Shown in pieces: positions 1 through 8,700 of a stretch of 64,000 nucleotides of DNA. The stretch is from assembly GCA_020636135.1 (NCBI GenBank), contig JACJYK010000001.1:1288501-1352500 (forward strand), in the 5' to 3' direction. This stretch comes from Lewinellaceae bacterium. Its GTDB lineage: Bacteria; Bacteroidota; Bacteroidia; Chitinophagales; Saprospiraceae. Within the stretch, counting starts at the first letter, position 1, and each line of letters starts with the position of its first letter. The position numbers and the translations under genes were made by a program. The notes below the pieces were generated by a model that worked only from the letters and a program-made list of their open reading frames with translations, did no database searches and was not told where the DNA came from.

Positions 1-1
1 A

Positions 2-661
2 GCGCTGATAACCAAACGGTTTGCTGAACTGGAAATGCAGGCATTACAAGCCCAGATGAATCCGCATTTTATTTTTAATGCATTGAGTGCCATCCAGTAT
101 TTTGTACACTCAAATAATAAAAAGGCGTGTGAGCTTTACATCAGTAAATTTGCGTACTTAATCCGCTCTGTCCTCGAAGCATCAAAGAATAAATACATCT
201 CATTGAGGGATGAATTAAAAATTGTAGCAACTTATGTGGAGCTTGAACGAATGCGGTTTAATAACAAGTTTGATTTTGAAATGGATATTGACGGCTCGGT
301 AAAGGATATGAATGTCCAAATTCCGGCATTGTTTTTACAACCATTTGTGGAGAACAGCATCAATCATGGTTTATTCCATAAAAAAGAAAAAGGTCATTTG
401 CAATTGCGTGTAAATCAGGCAGGAAAAAATATTCACATTCTTATCCAGGATAATGGAATTGGCCGGTTGCAATCGGTGATGATCAAGGAGAAATCAATTG
501 GAGCCCACAAAAGTCGCGGTTTACAGATGATGGAAGAACGCAAGGAAGTCTATCAGAAGGTGGACGGCTATCATTTGAATTTTAATATTGAGGATTTATT
601 TGATGGCGGTAAACCTTCCGGAACCAAAGTAATAGTAAATATTCCCATTTTCGAAAATTAG
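2..661 (+). CDS. LytS-type sensor histidine kinase, 3' part
   Basis: The frame is open to the left edge, so the gene begins outside the window and 219 residues are visible. It is the cytoplasmic kinase core of the LytS/YehU class (His_kinase family). The phospho-acceptor motif NPHFIFNAL puts the histidine near visible residue 22. The ATPase lobe follows with the N-box NSINHGL and the G1 box DNGIG. An internal ATG at 35 lies inside the conserved dimerisation region and is unlikely to be the true start. The gene ends 5 nt before a LytTR response regulator on the same strand, the usual two-component arrangement, so this kinase probably phosphorylates that regulator. The input domain is not visible, so the signal is unknown. 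Confidence 0.9.
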   Translation, partial: ALITKRFAELEMQALQAQMNPHFIFNALSAIQYFVHSNNKKACELYISKFAYLIRSVLEASKNKYISLRDELKIVATYVELERMRFNNKFDFEMDIDGSVKDMNVQIPALFLQPFVENSINHGLFHKKEKGHLQLRVNQAGKNIHILIQDNGIGRLQSVMIKEKSIGAHKSRGLQMMEERKEVYQKVDGYHLNFNIEDLFDGGKPSGTKVIVNIPIFEN

Positions 662-666
662 TAAAA

Positions 667-1410
667 ATGATACGAGTTGTTTTAGTGGACGATGAAGAAT
701 ATCCGCGTTTATTGTTAAAGGAATTGCTGGAGGAAAGTTTTCCTGAAATAGAGATTATCGGTGAGGCAGACAATGCCGATGATGCCTATGTGCTAATTGA
801 AGATGAAGAGCCGGATCTGGTTTTTCTGGATATAGCCATGCCGGAGAAGACGGGGTTTGATCTGTTGCAGATGTTCGATCATCCGGAATTCGAAGTCATC
901 TTTGTAACCGGTTATGATCAGTATGCATTGGATGCATTTAATCACTTTGCCATAGGTTACTTACTGAAACCCATTGACAGCAGCATGCTTTCGGAAGCGG
1001 TATTGAATGCTAAAAAGCGCATTGAGAGTAAAAAATCCAATGCTAATATTCAGGAATTGTTACAACATCTTAGCAACTCCTCGCGGAAGACCAATCGGAT
1101 AGGTATTCCCACCATGGAAGGTTTGGAGTTTGTTGAGATGAATGAAATCATCCGGTGTGAAGGAGATCAAAAGTATACGAAGGTTTATCTGACGAACAGG
1201 ACCAATATCCTGAGTTCATACAATATTGGCGAATTCAGGCGTATCCTGGAGCACCATAACTTTTTTCAGTGTCACAAGTCTCACCTGGTGAACTTAAACC
1301 ATGTAAGAAAATACAATAAAGAAGGCACTTTACACATGTCGGATGACAGCTCGGTGCCGGTTTCAAAACGTAAAAAGATCGAGTTTCTGAACCAACTTCC
1401 CAGGTTATAA
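667..1410 (+). CDS. LytTR-family response regulator
   Basis: This 247-residue regulator has an N-terminal receiver domain (about residues 1-120) and a C-terminal LytTR DNA-binding domain (about 145-245). The receiver shows the acidic pair D8/D9, the phospho-acceptor D55 in the FLDIAMP motif, the switch threonine in FVTGYD and the lysine of YLLKPID. The LytTR part shows the typical segments RCEGDQKYTKVYL and FFQCHKSHLVNLNHV. It follows the kinase gene by 5 nt and the pair is almost certainly co-transcribed. LytTR proteins bind direct repeats in promoters; no target can be assigned here. Confidence 0.93.
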   Translation: MIRVVLVDDEEYPRLLLKELLEESFPEIEIIGEADNADDAYVLIEDEEPDLVFLDIAMPEKTGFDLLQMFDHPEFEVIFVTGYDQYALDAFNHFAIGYLLKPIDSSMLSEAVLNAKKRIESKKSNANIQELLQHLSNSSRKTNRIGIPTMEGLEFVEMNEIIRCEGDQKYTKVYLTNRTNILSSYNIGEFRRILEHHNFFQCHKSHLVNLNHVRKYNKEGTLHMSDDSSVPVSKRKKIEFLNQLPRL

Positions 1411-1449
1411 GGCCGATTATGACTTATTTGCATGCGGTCGTCAAATTAG

Positions 1450-1481
1450 TTGGTAAGTTTCTATATGAAAACATATATTTG
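1450..1481 (+). promoter_or_regulatory. Bacteroidota-type promoter (-33 TTG, -7 TATATTTG)
   Basis: An exact match to the Bacteroidota -7 consensus TAnnTTTG lies at 1474-1481 (TATATTTG). A TTG for the -33 box lies at 1450-1452, separated by 21 nt, within the known range. It points to the plus strand in the gap after the response regulator, and no start codon follows within 300 nt. The likely product is the short transcript ending at the terminator near 1559. Confidence 0.5.
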
Positions 1482-1487
1482 CAACTG

Positions 1488-1559
1488 CATATCCTTATAA
1501 GTTGTTTCACCCAAAGAGTTCAACTTAGAACCACCTGTCATTGATGGGTGGTTTTTTTG
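1488..1559 (+). ncRNA. Candidate short RNA of about 70 nt
   Basis: The segment lies between a consensus promoter (1450-1481) and an intrinsic terminator (1529-1559). Transcription starting about 7 nt after the -7 box would give a transcript of roughly 70 nt with no convincing reading frame. I do not recognise an Rfam family. It could be a small regulatory RNA, or a decayed leader whose downstream gene was separated by the transposable element that follows. The exact ends are inferred. Confidence 0.35.
1529..1559 (+). terminator. Intrinsic terminator
   Basis: The arm AACCACC (1529-1535) pairs with GGTGGTT (1547-1553) around an 11-nt loop, and a run of seven T follows from 1552. It would end the candidate short RNA and also any read-through from the response regulator gene. 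Confidence 0.7.
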
Positions 1560-1775
1560 TTTAGAGGAGTAATGTAAACTTCCCAATACGGCGCATACTC
1601 TGTCTGGGCCGTTATCCCAAGTTACCAATCAGGTACAAACAAGGTACTTCAGCCATACCTGAAAATATTCCGTTTTCATTCCCCTGGTGCGAATAACTGT
1701 ATACTTTGATGCTGATACTACACTGTTGAACTAAACCGCTACGCGGTAGCATCTTAACTCAAAATAGTGTAAAAA
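1560..1775. other. Gap before the IS91-type element; overlapping palindromes at 1735-1750
   Basis: No gene is visible. The notable structure is ACCGCTACGCGGTAGC at 1735-1750, which contains two mutually exclusive hairpins: ACCGC/GCGGT around TAC, and GCTAC/GTAGC around GCG. Short palindromes of this kind occur in the subterminal regions of HUH elements, so the left end of the transposable element may lie here, but no boundary can be fixed from one copy. Confidence 0.4.
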
Positions 1776-1813
1776 GACTCATTGGTTAATCATTAAATCT
1801 TTAACAATGAGTC
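1776..1813 (+). promoter_or_regulatory. Inverted repeat enclosing the recombinase start codon
   Basis: GACTCATTG followed by G and TTAA (1776-1789) is the inverse of TTAACAATGAGTC (1801-1813), with one bulged G and an 11-nt loop. The ATG of the recombinase at 1807-1809 lies inside the right arm. In RNA the start codon would be base-paired; in DNA the repeat would be a symmetric site suited to a dimer such as the recombinase itself. Either reading suggests the element limits its own expression. Confidence 0.5.
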
Positions 1814-2640
1814 AATTAAGTGATCGGTTCCAACGGGACCTTAACATTCGTAATTACAGCCCTCGAACCATTCGCAGTTATACCCTGGCGCTTCGGCAAA
1901 TTGGTAGGCACACCGGCAAATGCCCTTCCCAAGTTTCCATACCAGAGTTGAAGGACTATCTGGATTTTCAGGTCAAGCAAGGTAAAAGTTGGTCCACCAT
2001 TAACGTGATCATCTCTGCGGTTAACCTCCTGTACACCGAGACCCTGGGCGAGCCCCCTATTCTCGATCGCATCAACCGGCCCAAGACACCGGTTAAATTG
2101 CCTTCCGTCCTTTCTACAGAAGAGGTAGCTTCCTTTCTGGGATGTATTCGCAACCTCAAACATCGTACCCTGTTTATGACTACCTATTCCGCCGGATTAC
2201 GCATCGGTGAAGCTTGTCGATTGAAAGTCACCGATATCGACTCCGCACGCATGCGCATCATCGTTCGCAATGCCAAAGGACATAAGGATCGTGAAGTGAT
2301 CCTATCCCAAAAGCTCCTTGACCAGTTGCGCTCCTATTATAAGTTCTACCGTCCCACAGAATTCCTTTTCATGGGTCAAAAACCAAATACACCCCTTACC
2401 TATCGTGCCGCTCTGGATGTCTTTAAAAAATCCTTGGCACGCGCCGGAGTCCACAAACACGCTTCCACCCATACCTTGCGGCATTCCTATGCCACTCATC
2501 TCCTCGACAAAGGCATCGACTTGCGCATCATCCAGGCCACGCTCGGTCATAAGTCCATCAAAACAACTCTTAAGTATTGCCACCTCACCAACAATCGTTA
2601 TGCCGGCGTGACCAGTCCGCTGGATGACCTCAACCTCTAA
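1807..2640 (+). CDS. Tyrosine recombinase (phage-integrase family) of the IS91-type element
   Basis: This 277-residue protein has an N-terminal SAM-like core-binding domain (about 1-90) and a C-terminal catalytic domain (about 100-270). Catalytic signatures are visible in order: arginine in SAGLRIGEACRL, lysine in NAKGHKDREV, the HxxR box in HTLRHSYATHL, histidine in LGHKS and the nucleophilic tyrosine in TTLKYCHL. It is close to the length of XerC/D-like enzymes. Its stop codon overlaps the transposase start by one base (TAATG), implying translational coupling. Such recombinases accompany a subset of IS91-family elements, where they may resolve transposition intermediates; that role is an inference. 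The start lies within an inverted repeat. Confidence 0.92.
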   Translation: MSQLSDRFQRDLNIRNYSPRTIRSYTLALRQIGRHTGKCPSQVSIPELKDYLDFQVKQGKSWSTINVIISAVNLLYTETLGEPPILDRINRPKTPVKLPSVLSTEEVASFLGCIRNLKHRTLFMTTYSAGLRIGEACRLKVTDIDSARMRIIVRNAKGHKDREVILSQKLLDQLRSYYKFYRPTEFLFMGQKPNTPLTYRAALDVFKKSLARAGVHKHASTHTLRHSYATHLLDKGIDLRIIQATLGHKSIKTTLKYCHLTNNRYAGVTSPLDDLNL

Positions 2641-3830
2641 TGCGTCCCCAATGGGAAGTGGCCGATGTCCTGCATCTCGTCGCTGAGCAACTCAAGGAGG
2701 ATCCTTCATTACCCCAGGTGGTCAAAAAAACCATCACCGATATCCTCCAATGCCGTACTAGCGCCCTTGGAGGTCATCTGCTCGAGTGTCCTAACTGTAA
2801 ACACACTGTCATCTCCTATAACTCTTGTCGTAATCGCCATTGCCCCAAATGCCAGTACTCCAAACGCGAACAATGGTTGCTCGATCGCAGTGTCGATGTC
2901 CTCCCCGTTCGCTACTTCCATGTTGTATTTACGTTGCCTCACCTGCTCAATCCGGTGGCTAAAGCCTTTCCCAGGGTGGTGTATCACGCGCTCTTCCATG
3001 CAGCTTGGATGACCATTCAAACTTTGAGCATGGATCCTAAATGGCTAGGAGCGCATTCCGCTATGATTGCCCTGCTGCACACTTGGGGTCAAAACCTCTC
3101 CTTTCATCCCCATCTCCATTGCATCATCCCGCAGGGAGGCTTCGTCCCACAGCTGAATCGTTGGGTTTATGCCTACCATCGCAAAATGCTCTTTCCCGTC
3201 CGCGTTATCAGTGCACTCTACCGTCGATTCTTCCTTGATTTACTTCAACAGGCTTTCTCCAATAAGCAAATACTTTGGTCCCTTACGGATTGGAATACTT
3301 TAATGCAAAAGGCTCAAAGTAAATCTTTTAATGTCTTCGCTAAGTTGCCTTTTACCGGTCCTCATAAAGTCCTCGAATATCTCAGTCGGTATTCCCATCG
3401 CGTGGCCATTACCAATCAACGATTGATCCACGTTTCCAAGGAGTCCGTTCAGTTTTCCTACCGCGATTACCGCGACAACAGCTCCAAAACCATGTCGCTT
3501 AATCCCTGGGAATTCGCCCGTCGTTTCCTCCAGCATGTACTCCCTAAGGGGTTTGCCAAAATCCGTCATTACGGCTTCTTATCCAATAAAGCCAAAGAAG
3601 TCTACATGCCAGCCATTCTTGCTTTCTTCGAGCGCCGTAGACCTGCTAAAATTCGCTTTGACCTAATCGAACATTTCATCAATATCTTCAACACTGATCT
3701 TTCCATTTGTCCCCACTGTCACAAAGGCAAACTCCTGCCCATAGCTCAATTACCACCTGCGCGTGGCGATCCGTCCTGTATCATCTCCAGGCATCTCTTG
3801 AACAATATTTCAATTCCTATTGATTTTTAA
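2640..3830 (+). CDS. IS91-family Y2 HUH transposase
   Basis: This 396-residue protein starts with a zinc-binding domain (about 45-80: LLECPNCKHT, then NRHCPKCQ). The HUH nuclease motif follows as FHPHLHCIIP near residue 155, and the two-tyrosine motif as EYLSRYSHRVAIT (Y-x3-Y) near residue 250. A second CPHCHKGKL zinc knuckle lies at the C-terminus. The protein would nick the element at its origin end and drive single-strand transposition. All key residues are present and the length is typical for the family, so the element may still be active. The ATG overlaps the recombinase stop. Confidence 0.93.
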   Translation: MRPQWEVADVLHLVAEQLKEDPSLPQVVKKTITDILQCRTSALGGHLLECPNCKHTVISYNSCRNRHCPKCQYSKREQWLLDRSVDVLPVRYFHVVFTLPHLLNPVAKAFPRVVYHALFHAAWMTIQTLSMDPKWLGAHSAMIALLHTWGQNLSFHPHLHCIIPQGGFVPQLNRWVYAYHRKMLFPVRVISALYRRFFLDLLQQAFSNKQILWSLTDWNTLMQKAQSKSFNVFAKLPFTGPHKVLEYLSRYSHRVAITNQRLIHVSKESVQFSYRDYRDNSSKTMSLNPWEFARRFLQHVLPKGFAKIRHYGFLSNKAKEVYMPAILAFFERRRPAKIRFDLIEHFINIFNTDLSICPHCHKGKLLPIAQLPPARGDPSCIISRHLLNNISIPIDF

Positions 3831-4051
3831 TCCAAAACAGACACCATGCTGATCAAATCCTTTTTGCATCCATACTTCAAATACCTACCAGCAGTAGTCC
3901 TATTGTTCCTCCTGCATCCATTCTCCAGTTCATGCACCTGTCAATTACCTTTCTTTTATCGATGCGCCAGCATCCATGCTTCTCTTATTCTACATTCATT
4001 TCAACCCAAACCATCATTTCCTTTTCCCATAGCGCGGCTTCGTTCAACTCA

Positions 4052-4159
4052 ATTGTATCTATAGTCCTTTTTATCTATCTTTAGCTTAACTATTCAGGTT
4101 GTATTGCCCTCCACGCAACACCTTACTTTCGTTCCAGCCGCGAGGACTACAGATACAAT
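4052..4159. repeat. 17-bp imperfect inverted repeat pair
   Basis: ATTGTATCTATAGTCCT at 4052-4068 matches the reverse complement of 4143-4159 at 16 of 17 positions, with 74 nt between the arms. It could be a folded single-strand structure at the end of the IS91-type element or a small remnant element. Confidence 0.6.
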
Positions 4160-4374
4160 CCTTTTTAGGTAAAGGTGGTCGTCAAGGCTATTAAGTTCTT
4201 TGTCAGCCGGCCATGAAAGGGGTCTGGAGTGGATTTTGATCACGGTCATTCTGAATTATCGTCCGATAATCCAATCAGTCTTTCTTTTCGACGCTGTCGT
4301 GTGCAGATTTGTATCAGCGAAAGGGAAACCTCAAAGTCAGGGTAACTTTCTTACGAACCAATGTATGTACATCA

Positions 4375-4479
4375 CTCATTGACCGCTTTTTTTCATTAGT
4401 CTCTCTACATAGTTTAAAAAGCGTCTTATATCATTCAGCATTGAAGTTCAATTCAAAGTTATAGAAAGCGGTTAATGAG
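4375..4479. repeat. 15-bp imperfect inverted repeat pair
   Basis: CTCATTGACCGCTTT at 4375-4389 matches the reverse complement of 4465-4479 at 14 of 15 positions, with 75 nt between the arms. The CTCATTG core also occurs in the inverted repeat over the recombinase start (1778-1784 and, reversed, 1805-1811). Confidence 0.6.
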
Positions 4480-4481
4480 AT

Positions 4482-4522
4482 AAAAAAGTAAAGGCAGTTC
4501 ATTTGAACTGCCTTACTTTTTT
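4482..4522. terminator. Bidirectional intrinsic terminator
   Basis: A long hairpin runs from the A-tract at 4482 through AAGGCAGTTC to GAACTGCCTT and a T-tract ending near 4522, with one bulged base and an ATTT loop. A and T runs on both sides make it work in either direction. It lies 55 nt past the stop of the minus-strand PorP/SprF-family gene and would end that transcript and anything leaving the IS element. Confidence 0.85.
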
Positions 4523-4576
4523 CAAAGAAGTGCAAAAACATCGCTTGGGTTATTTTATGGGCGCTTTATCATCCAC

Positions 4577-5626
4577 TTAGAATGCAGGACATTTCACTTT
4601 ACTGCGCTTTCTGGCCGGACGGTCAAAATCAAAGTACTTCATAACCGAAAGTTCAGGACCTCCCAGGGTACGGGATGCTTTTGCCAAATCTGAAATATTC
4701 ATGTCAAAGGAGAAGGTAAATACCATATCCTTATAGTCGTATCGTAGTGCACCGATCAGGGCATCGCGTTGGAACTTGCCATCATTGATCGCCCAGCGTA
4801 ACCAAAAACCGGTATAGACGGCAGATTGTGCACGGAAGTAAGTACGTGGCTCTTTGGACATCCTTACAAAAGTCCCCAGGTTAAATTCACGGTGTGGTCC
4901 CTGGTAGTGAAAGATAAAACTGGGTTTCAAGGCCACATATGCATTGACACGGATGCTACCCCCACCGTGAAAGGTATATTTTGGGTACAACTGCAGGCCT
5001 TCGGTTTGGATATCCTGATGATCCATGAAAGAAATGGTAGCCCGGTTGAGATGGAACCCCGATAATCCCAGATACAAAAAATCGTATCGGTTGTAGAGCG
5101 GAACGAACCATCCCAAACCAGCGGAAATATCCAGATATTGGGTGGTGTTCATCAGCTCTCCGTTCAGCAGAGAAGGATCTTCATCCAGGAATCGTAATTT
5201 CTCAATATCAAATTGATTCTGAACAAATCCTATCCGGGCACCGGCAGATATGAGGTGGTCGCCATTGCGATTAAGCGCTTTCAGATAGGACAGGGTGAGG
5301 GCGATATCCGTTGTGTTGTACGCAATATCTCCTGCCTTGTCACTTAGTATCTGCAATCCTGCTCCAAACTCATCACGCAGGCCAAAACCTCTGAACGCTT
5401 TCATGTCCGCCGAGGCAATCATGGTGCGGTATCCGGCATTGAACGTTTGCCACTGGCTTCGATAATTGCCGATGAGTCGCAAATCTTCGTTCATCAGCCC
5501 CACCATGGCGGGATTTAGAAATGTTGGCGATGCATGGATATGTGACAGGTGCACATCCTGCCCCACAGCTGTCCTACTCAGCATGATCATCCCCGTTAGG
5601 AACATGAACAAGTAAAAGTGTTTCAT
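4577..5626 (-). CDS. PorP/SprF-family T9SS-associated outer-membrane protein
   Basis: This 349-residue protein has an N-terminal signal peptide (about 1-22, ending AVGQ) and then the family hallmark: QDVHLSHIHASPTFLNPAMVGL, followed by NYRSQW. The rest alternates hydrophobic and polar residues like a beta-barrel. Members of this family partner with individual large T9SS substrates; SprF is needed for secretion of the gliding adhesin SprB in Flavobacterium johnsoniae. The gene lies 148 nt downstream of the giant secreted protein on the same strand, so it is probably that protein's dedicated partner. The gap between them contains a small hairpin, GTGGC/GCCAC (5661-5679), without a T-run. The shared terminator at 4482-4522 suggests co-transcription. 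Confidence 0.9.
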   Translation of the reverse strand: MKHFYLFMFLTGMIMLSRTAVGQDVHLSHIHASPTFLNPAMVGLMNEDLRLIGNYRSQWQTFNAGYRTMIASADMKAFRGFGLRDEFGAGLQILSDKAGDIAYNTTDIALTLSYLKALNRNGDHLISAGARIGFVQNQFDIEKLRFLDEDPSLLNGELMNTTQYLDISAGLGWFVPLYNRYDFLYLGLSGFHLNRATISFMDHQDIQTEGLQLYPKYTFHGGGSIRVNAYVALKPSFIFHYQGPHREFNLGTFVRMSKEPRTYFRAQSAVYTGFWLRWAINDGKFQRDALIGALRYDYKDMVFTFSFDMNISDLAKASRTLGGPELSVMKYFDFDRPARKRSKVKCPAF

Positions 5627-5774
5627 AACCCTAGCTTTAAATTTTTACCTATATAAGCTCGTGGCGGGGGGGAGGCCACATGACATCTTGGGGGGCGAAT
5701 AAGCGATTATCACATCACTCGGTCATCAAAAAAATGGCATTAAACTCTTTGGTATTGATGTTATCTTTTGTTTG

Positions 5775-8700
5775 TTATCGAATAATTGAAATGTTGCCGC
5801 TCTTGACAAATCTGTCTCCCGCAGCACAGTGACCCTCCAGCAGATAGACGTAGACGCCGCTGTTAAGAGGAGCATTCTTGTACGTTCCGTCCCATAGGTC
5901 ATTCTCGACATTTTTGGTAGAGAAGATCAGTTCACCCCAACGGTTGAAGATCTTTAACGACTCCAGGGTCGATGAACCGGAATTACGGATCAGGAATTCA
6001 TCATTACGTCCATCATTATTGGGCGTCATGGCATTTGCGATCTCGATCTTATCAAATTCACAATCGTCAGCAACGAAGACTATGAAGTCTGCAACGGCCA
6101 TACATCCTGCAGGGTTGCTTGCTTCCACGGTATAGGTGGTGGTCTTATCCGGATTAACTGTTATGGTCTTACAATTGGAACAGATCAGTTCTCCATTGGC
6201 GTACCAGTCAAGGATCACATCCGGGCTGGAGGTTTGCACCGTTAAGGTGGAGGATTCCCCTTTCTTGATTTCTACATTTTCAGGTTTGATCATTTCCGGC
6301 GCTTCATAGACCGTAACCGTTACCTGAGATGAAATGGTGTCACCCGTGCATCCGATCGTTTTCACGGTGTAGGTGGTCGTTTCTGTCGGACTCACCTTGG
6401 GTTGACGGCATTCGGTACAGGATAATCCCGGGCCTTCCCAGTATAAATCGAGATTAGATGCTGCATTTACCTTTAAGATGGCATCATCTCCCAGGCAAAT
6501 AGCCTGATCTATACCCACCAGGGATTTTTCCGGAATGATTTCAATGGCATAAGTTACGATCGAATCACAGCCTGAGGCAGCCTGATAGGTCTTGCTGAAT
6601 GATGCTGCCTGTGTATAGGACTGACCATCGATGATAACCGAGTCGCCCTGGCACAAGGTATAAGACACATCTTCACGGTAGGCATCGAGGACAGTGGCAT
6701 GCACATGGATGATGCTGTCGCAACCACTCGCGCTTGTCAGAGTGACTTCATAATCACCACTGGCATTGATTGTGAGGCCCTGGTAGTCGATGCTTTCGCC
6801 TTCGCACAGGGTGACCTCATCGTCCACATCAATGGCATCCAGAACATCCAGGTTCAGGGTGATGATGCTATCACATCCTGAGCTGCTGGTGAGGTTTATG
6901 GTATAAACACCGGCTGAAGTGTAGTTCTTACCTGCAAGGGTAAAGGTCTCGCCTTCACATATCGTTTGATCCACCGTAGTCTTGATCTGGCTGGTTACTT
7001 CCAGTTCCAAGGTGACGATCGAATCACAGCCTGCTGACGTGGTTAATGTGTCGGTGTATGTACCGGAGACTGTTAACTGTTGTCCTCCGAAAGCATACGA
7101 TTGACCTTCGCAGATCTGTTGCTGAAGGTTATGCTCGATGAGATCGGCAACAACCAGGTTTAAGGTAACAATTGAGTCACAACCGGCTACCGATGTAAAG
7201 GTGGCAGTATAGGTTCCGGACGCGGTTAGGTCCTGACCGTCAAACGGATATACTTGAGAGGAACAAATCGTCTTGTTGATGGTTTTGTTCTTTTGTTTTA
7301 CCACCGTTAACTCCAGGATCACGGTGGAGTCACATCCGTTGCTCGTGGTAGCCACTTCCTGGTAGGTCCCGGCTGTATTCAGATTCTTACCGAAGAAGGC
7401 ATAAGATTGACCTTCACATATTTCTTCCGTAATGGTGGTCGTCGGTGCCGGCAATACCTCAAGAGCCAGATTTATGATGGAGTCACAACCTGCCGCACTG
7501 GTATAAGTAGCGGTGTAATCCCCCGTGGTGCTTAAGTTCTTCCCGTCAAATGAATAGGTTTCTCCGGCACAGATACTTGCCGCCATGTCTACCACGACAG
7601 GATCAATAACCTGCAGATTCAGGGTTACAATCGAGTCGCAGCCGGACGAAGCCGTTAAGGAAGCAGTGTATGTGCCGGCTGTATTCAACGATTGACCGTC
7701 GAAAGTATAGGTTTCCCCACTACAGATGGTTTGATCCAGGTTGGTGGTCAACTGATCGAGGACTTCGAGATTGAGCGTGACAATGGAGTCACAACCAAAG
7801 GCTGAAGCTAAAGTATCTGAATAGGTACCCGGTGTCGTAATGGTCTGGCCACCGAAAGTATAAGACTGTCCGGAGCAGATCTGCTGGTTGATGGTTTTGC
7901 GGATTTTGTCCAGAACAGCCAGATTCAGAGTTACAATAGAATCACATCCGCTGGCTGAGGTCAGATTTGCAGTGTACGTACCACTCGTGTTGAGTGTCTG
8001 TCCGTCAAACAGGTAAGTCTGGCTGGCACAGATTTCCACATCCAGTGTTTTGGTAAGCTGTGGCAAGACCTGCAGATCCAGGGTTATGATAGAGTCACAA
8101 CCTTTGATGGTGGTCAGATTAGCCGTGTATGTGCCGGTGGTCGTTAGTGCTTGTCCGTTGAAGGTAAAGCTTTGACCTTCACAAATTTGCTGGCTGATAT
8201 TTTGTGCATATTGTTCATTGACCGTAAGATTCAACGTTACTATGGAATCACAACCACTGGCAGCAGTAAGTGAAGCGGTATACGTGCCACCTGTACTTAA
8301 GGACTGACCATCAAAAGTGTAGGTCTCTCCTTCGCAAATGGATTGATCCAGCGTGGTTGTCAGTTGATCCAGTACTTCCAGATTCAGAGTCACAATGGAG
8401 TCACAACCAAAAGCAGAGACCAGGGTATCCTGATAGGTTCCTGCTATGGTCAGTGTTTGACCACCAAAAGTGTATGACTGTCCGGCGCATATCTGTTGGT
8501 CAATGGTGCGACGGATCTTATCCAGAACACTCAGGTTGAGCGTGACGATAGAGTCACAACCATTTGCTGAGGTCAGATTTGCCGTATAAGTGCCACCAAT
8601 GTTCAGATTTTGTCCGTCAAACAGATAGGATTGCCCGGCACAGATCTCTACATCCAGTGTTTCGGTGAGTTGCGGTAAGACCTGCAGATCCAGTGTCACG

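Larger units (their letters stand above)
1776..3830 (+). mobile_element. IS91-family element core with tyrosine recombinase (ends unresolved)
   Basis: A tyrosine recombinase gene and a Y2 HUH transposase gene overlap by one base and form the coding core. IS91 elements move by a rolling-circle-like mechanism and lack terminal inverted repeats and target duplications, so the limits cannot be read directly. The left limit given here is the inverted repeat around the first start codon. The right end lies somewhere between 3830 and about 4480. Codon use is richer in C-ending codons than in the flanking genes, which fits recent acquisition. Confidence 0.75.
3831..4576. other. Gene-free region after the transposase with two long-range inverted repeats
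   Basis: No credible gene is seen in this 746-nt stretch. Two imperfect inverted repeats stand out. The first pairs 4052-4068 with 4143-4159 (16 of 17 positions, 74 nt between arms). The second pairs 4375-4389 with 4465-4479 (14 of 15 positions, 75 nt between arms). The second can also fold alternatively, because CGCTTTTT at 4384-4391 pairs with AAAAAGCG at 4416-4423. A strong terminator follows at 4482-4522. The right end of the IS91-type element should lie in this stretch. Confidence 0.5.

Noticed and set aside
3846..4064. 72-codon frame after the transposase, with a hydrophobic leader
   Set aside because: Low-complexity composition, no recognisable family, and lies in the inverted-repeat region; probably chance.
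4200..4382. 60-codon plus-strand frame in the gene-free region
   Set aside because: No domain, no lipobox or helix pattern, and it overlaps the second inverted repeat.
4042..4479. Integron attC-like site (GTTCAAC followed by paired repeats)
   Set aside because: The left RYYYAAC box is present at 4042-4048, but no matching GTTRRRY box follows, and the recombinase is not IntI-like.
5661..5679. Terminator between the giant gene and the PorP/SprF-family gene
   Set aside because: The hairpin GTGGC/GCCAC has only five base pairs and no T-run on the minus strand.
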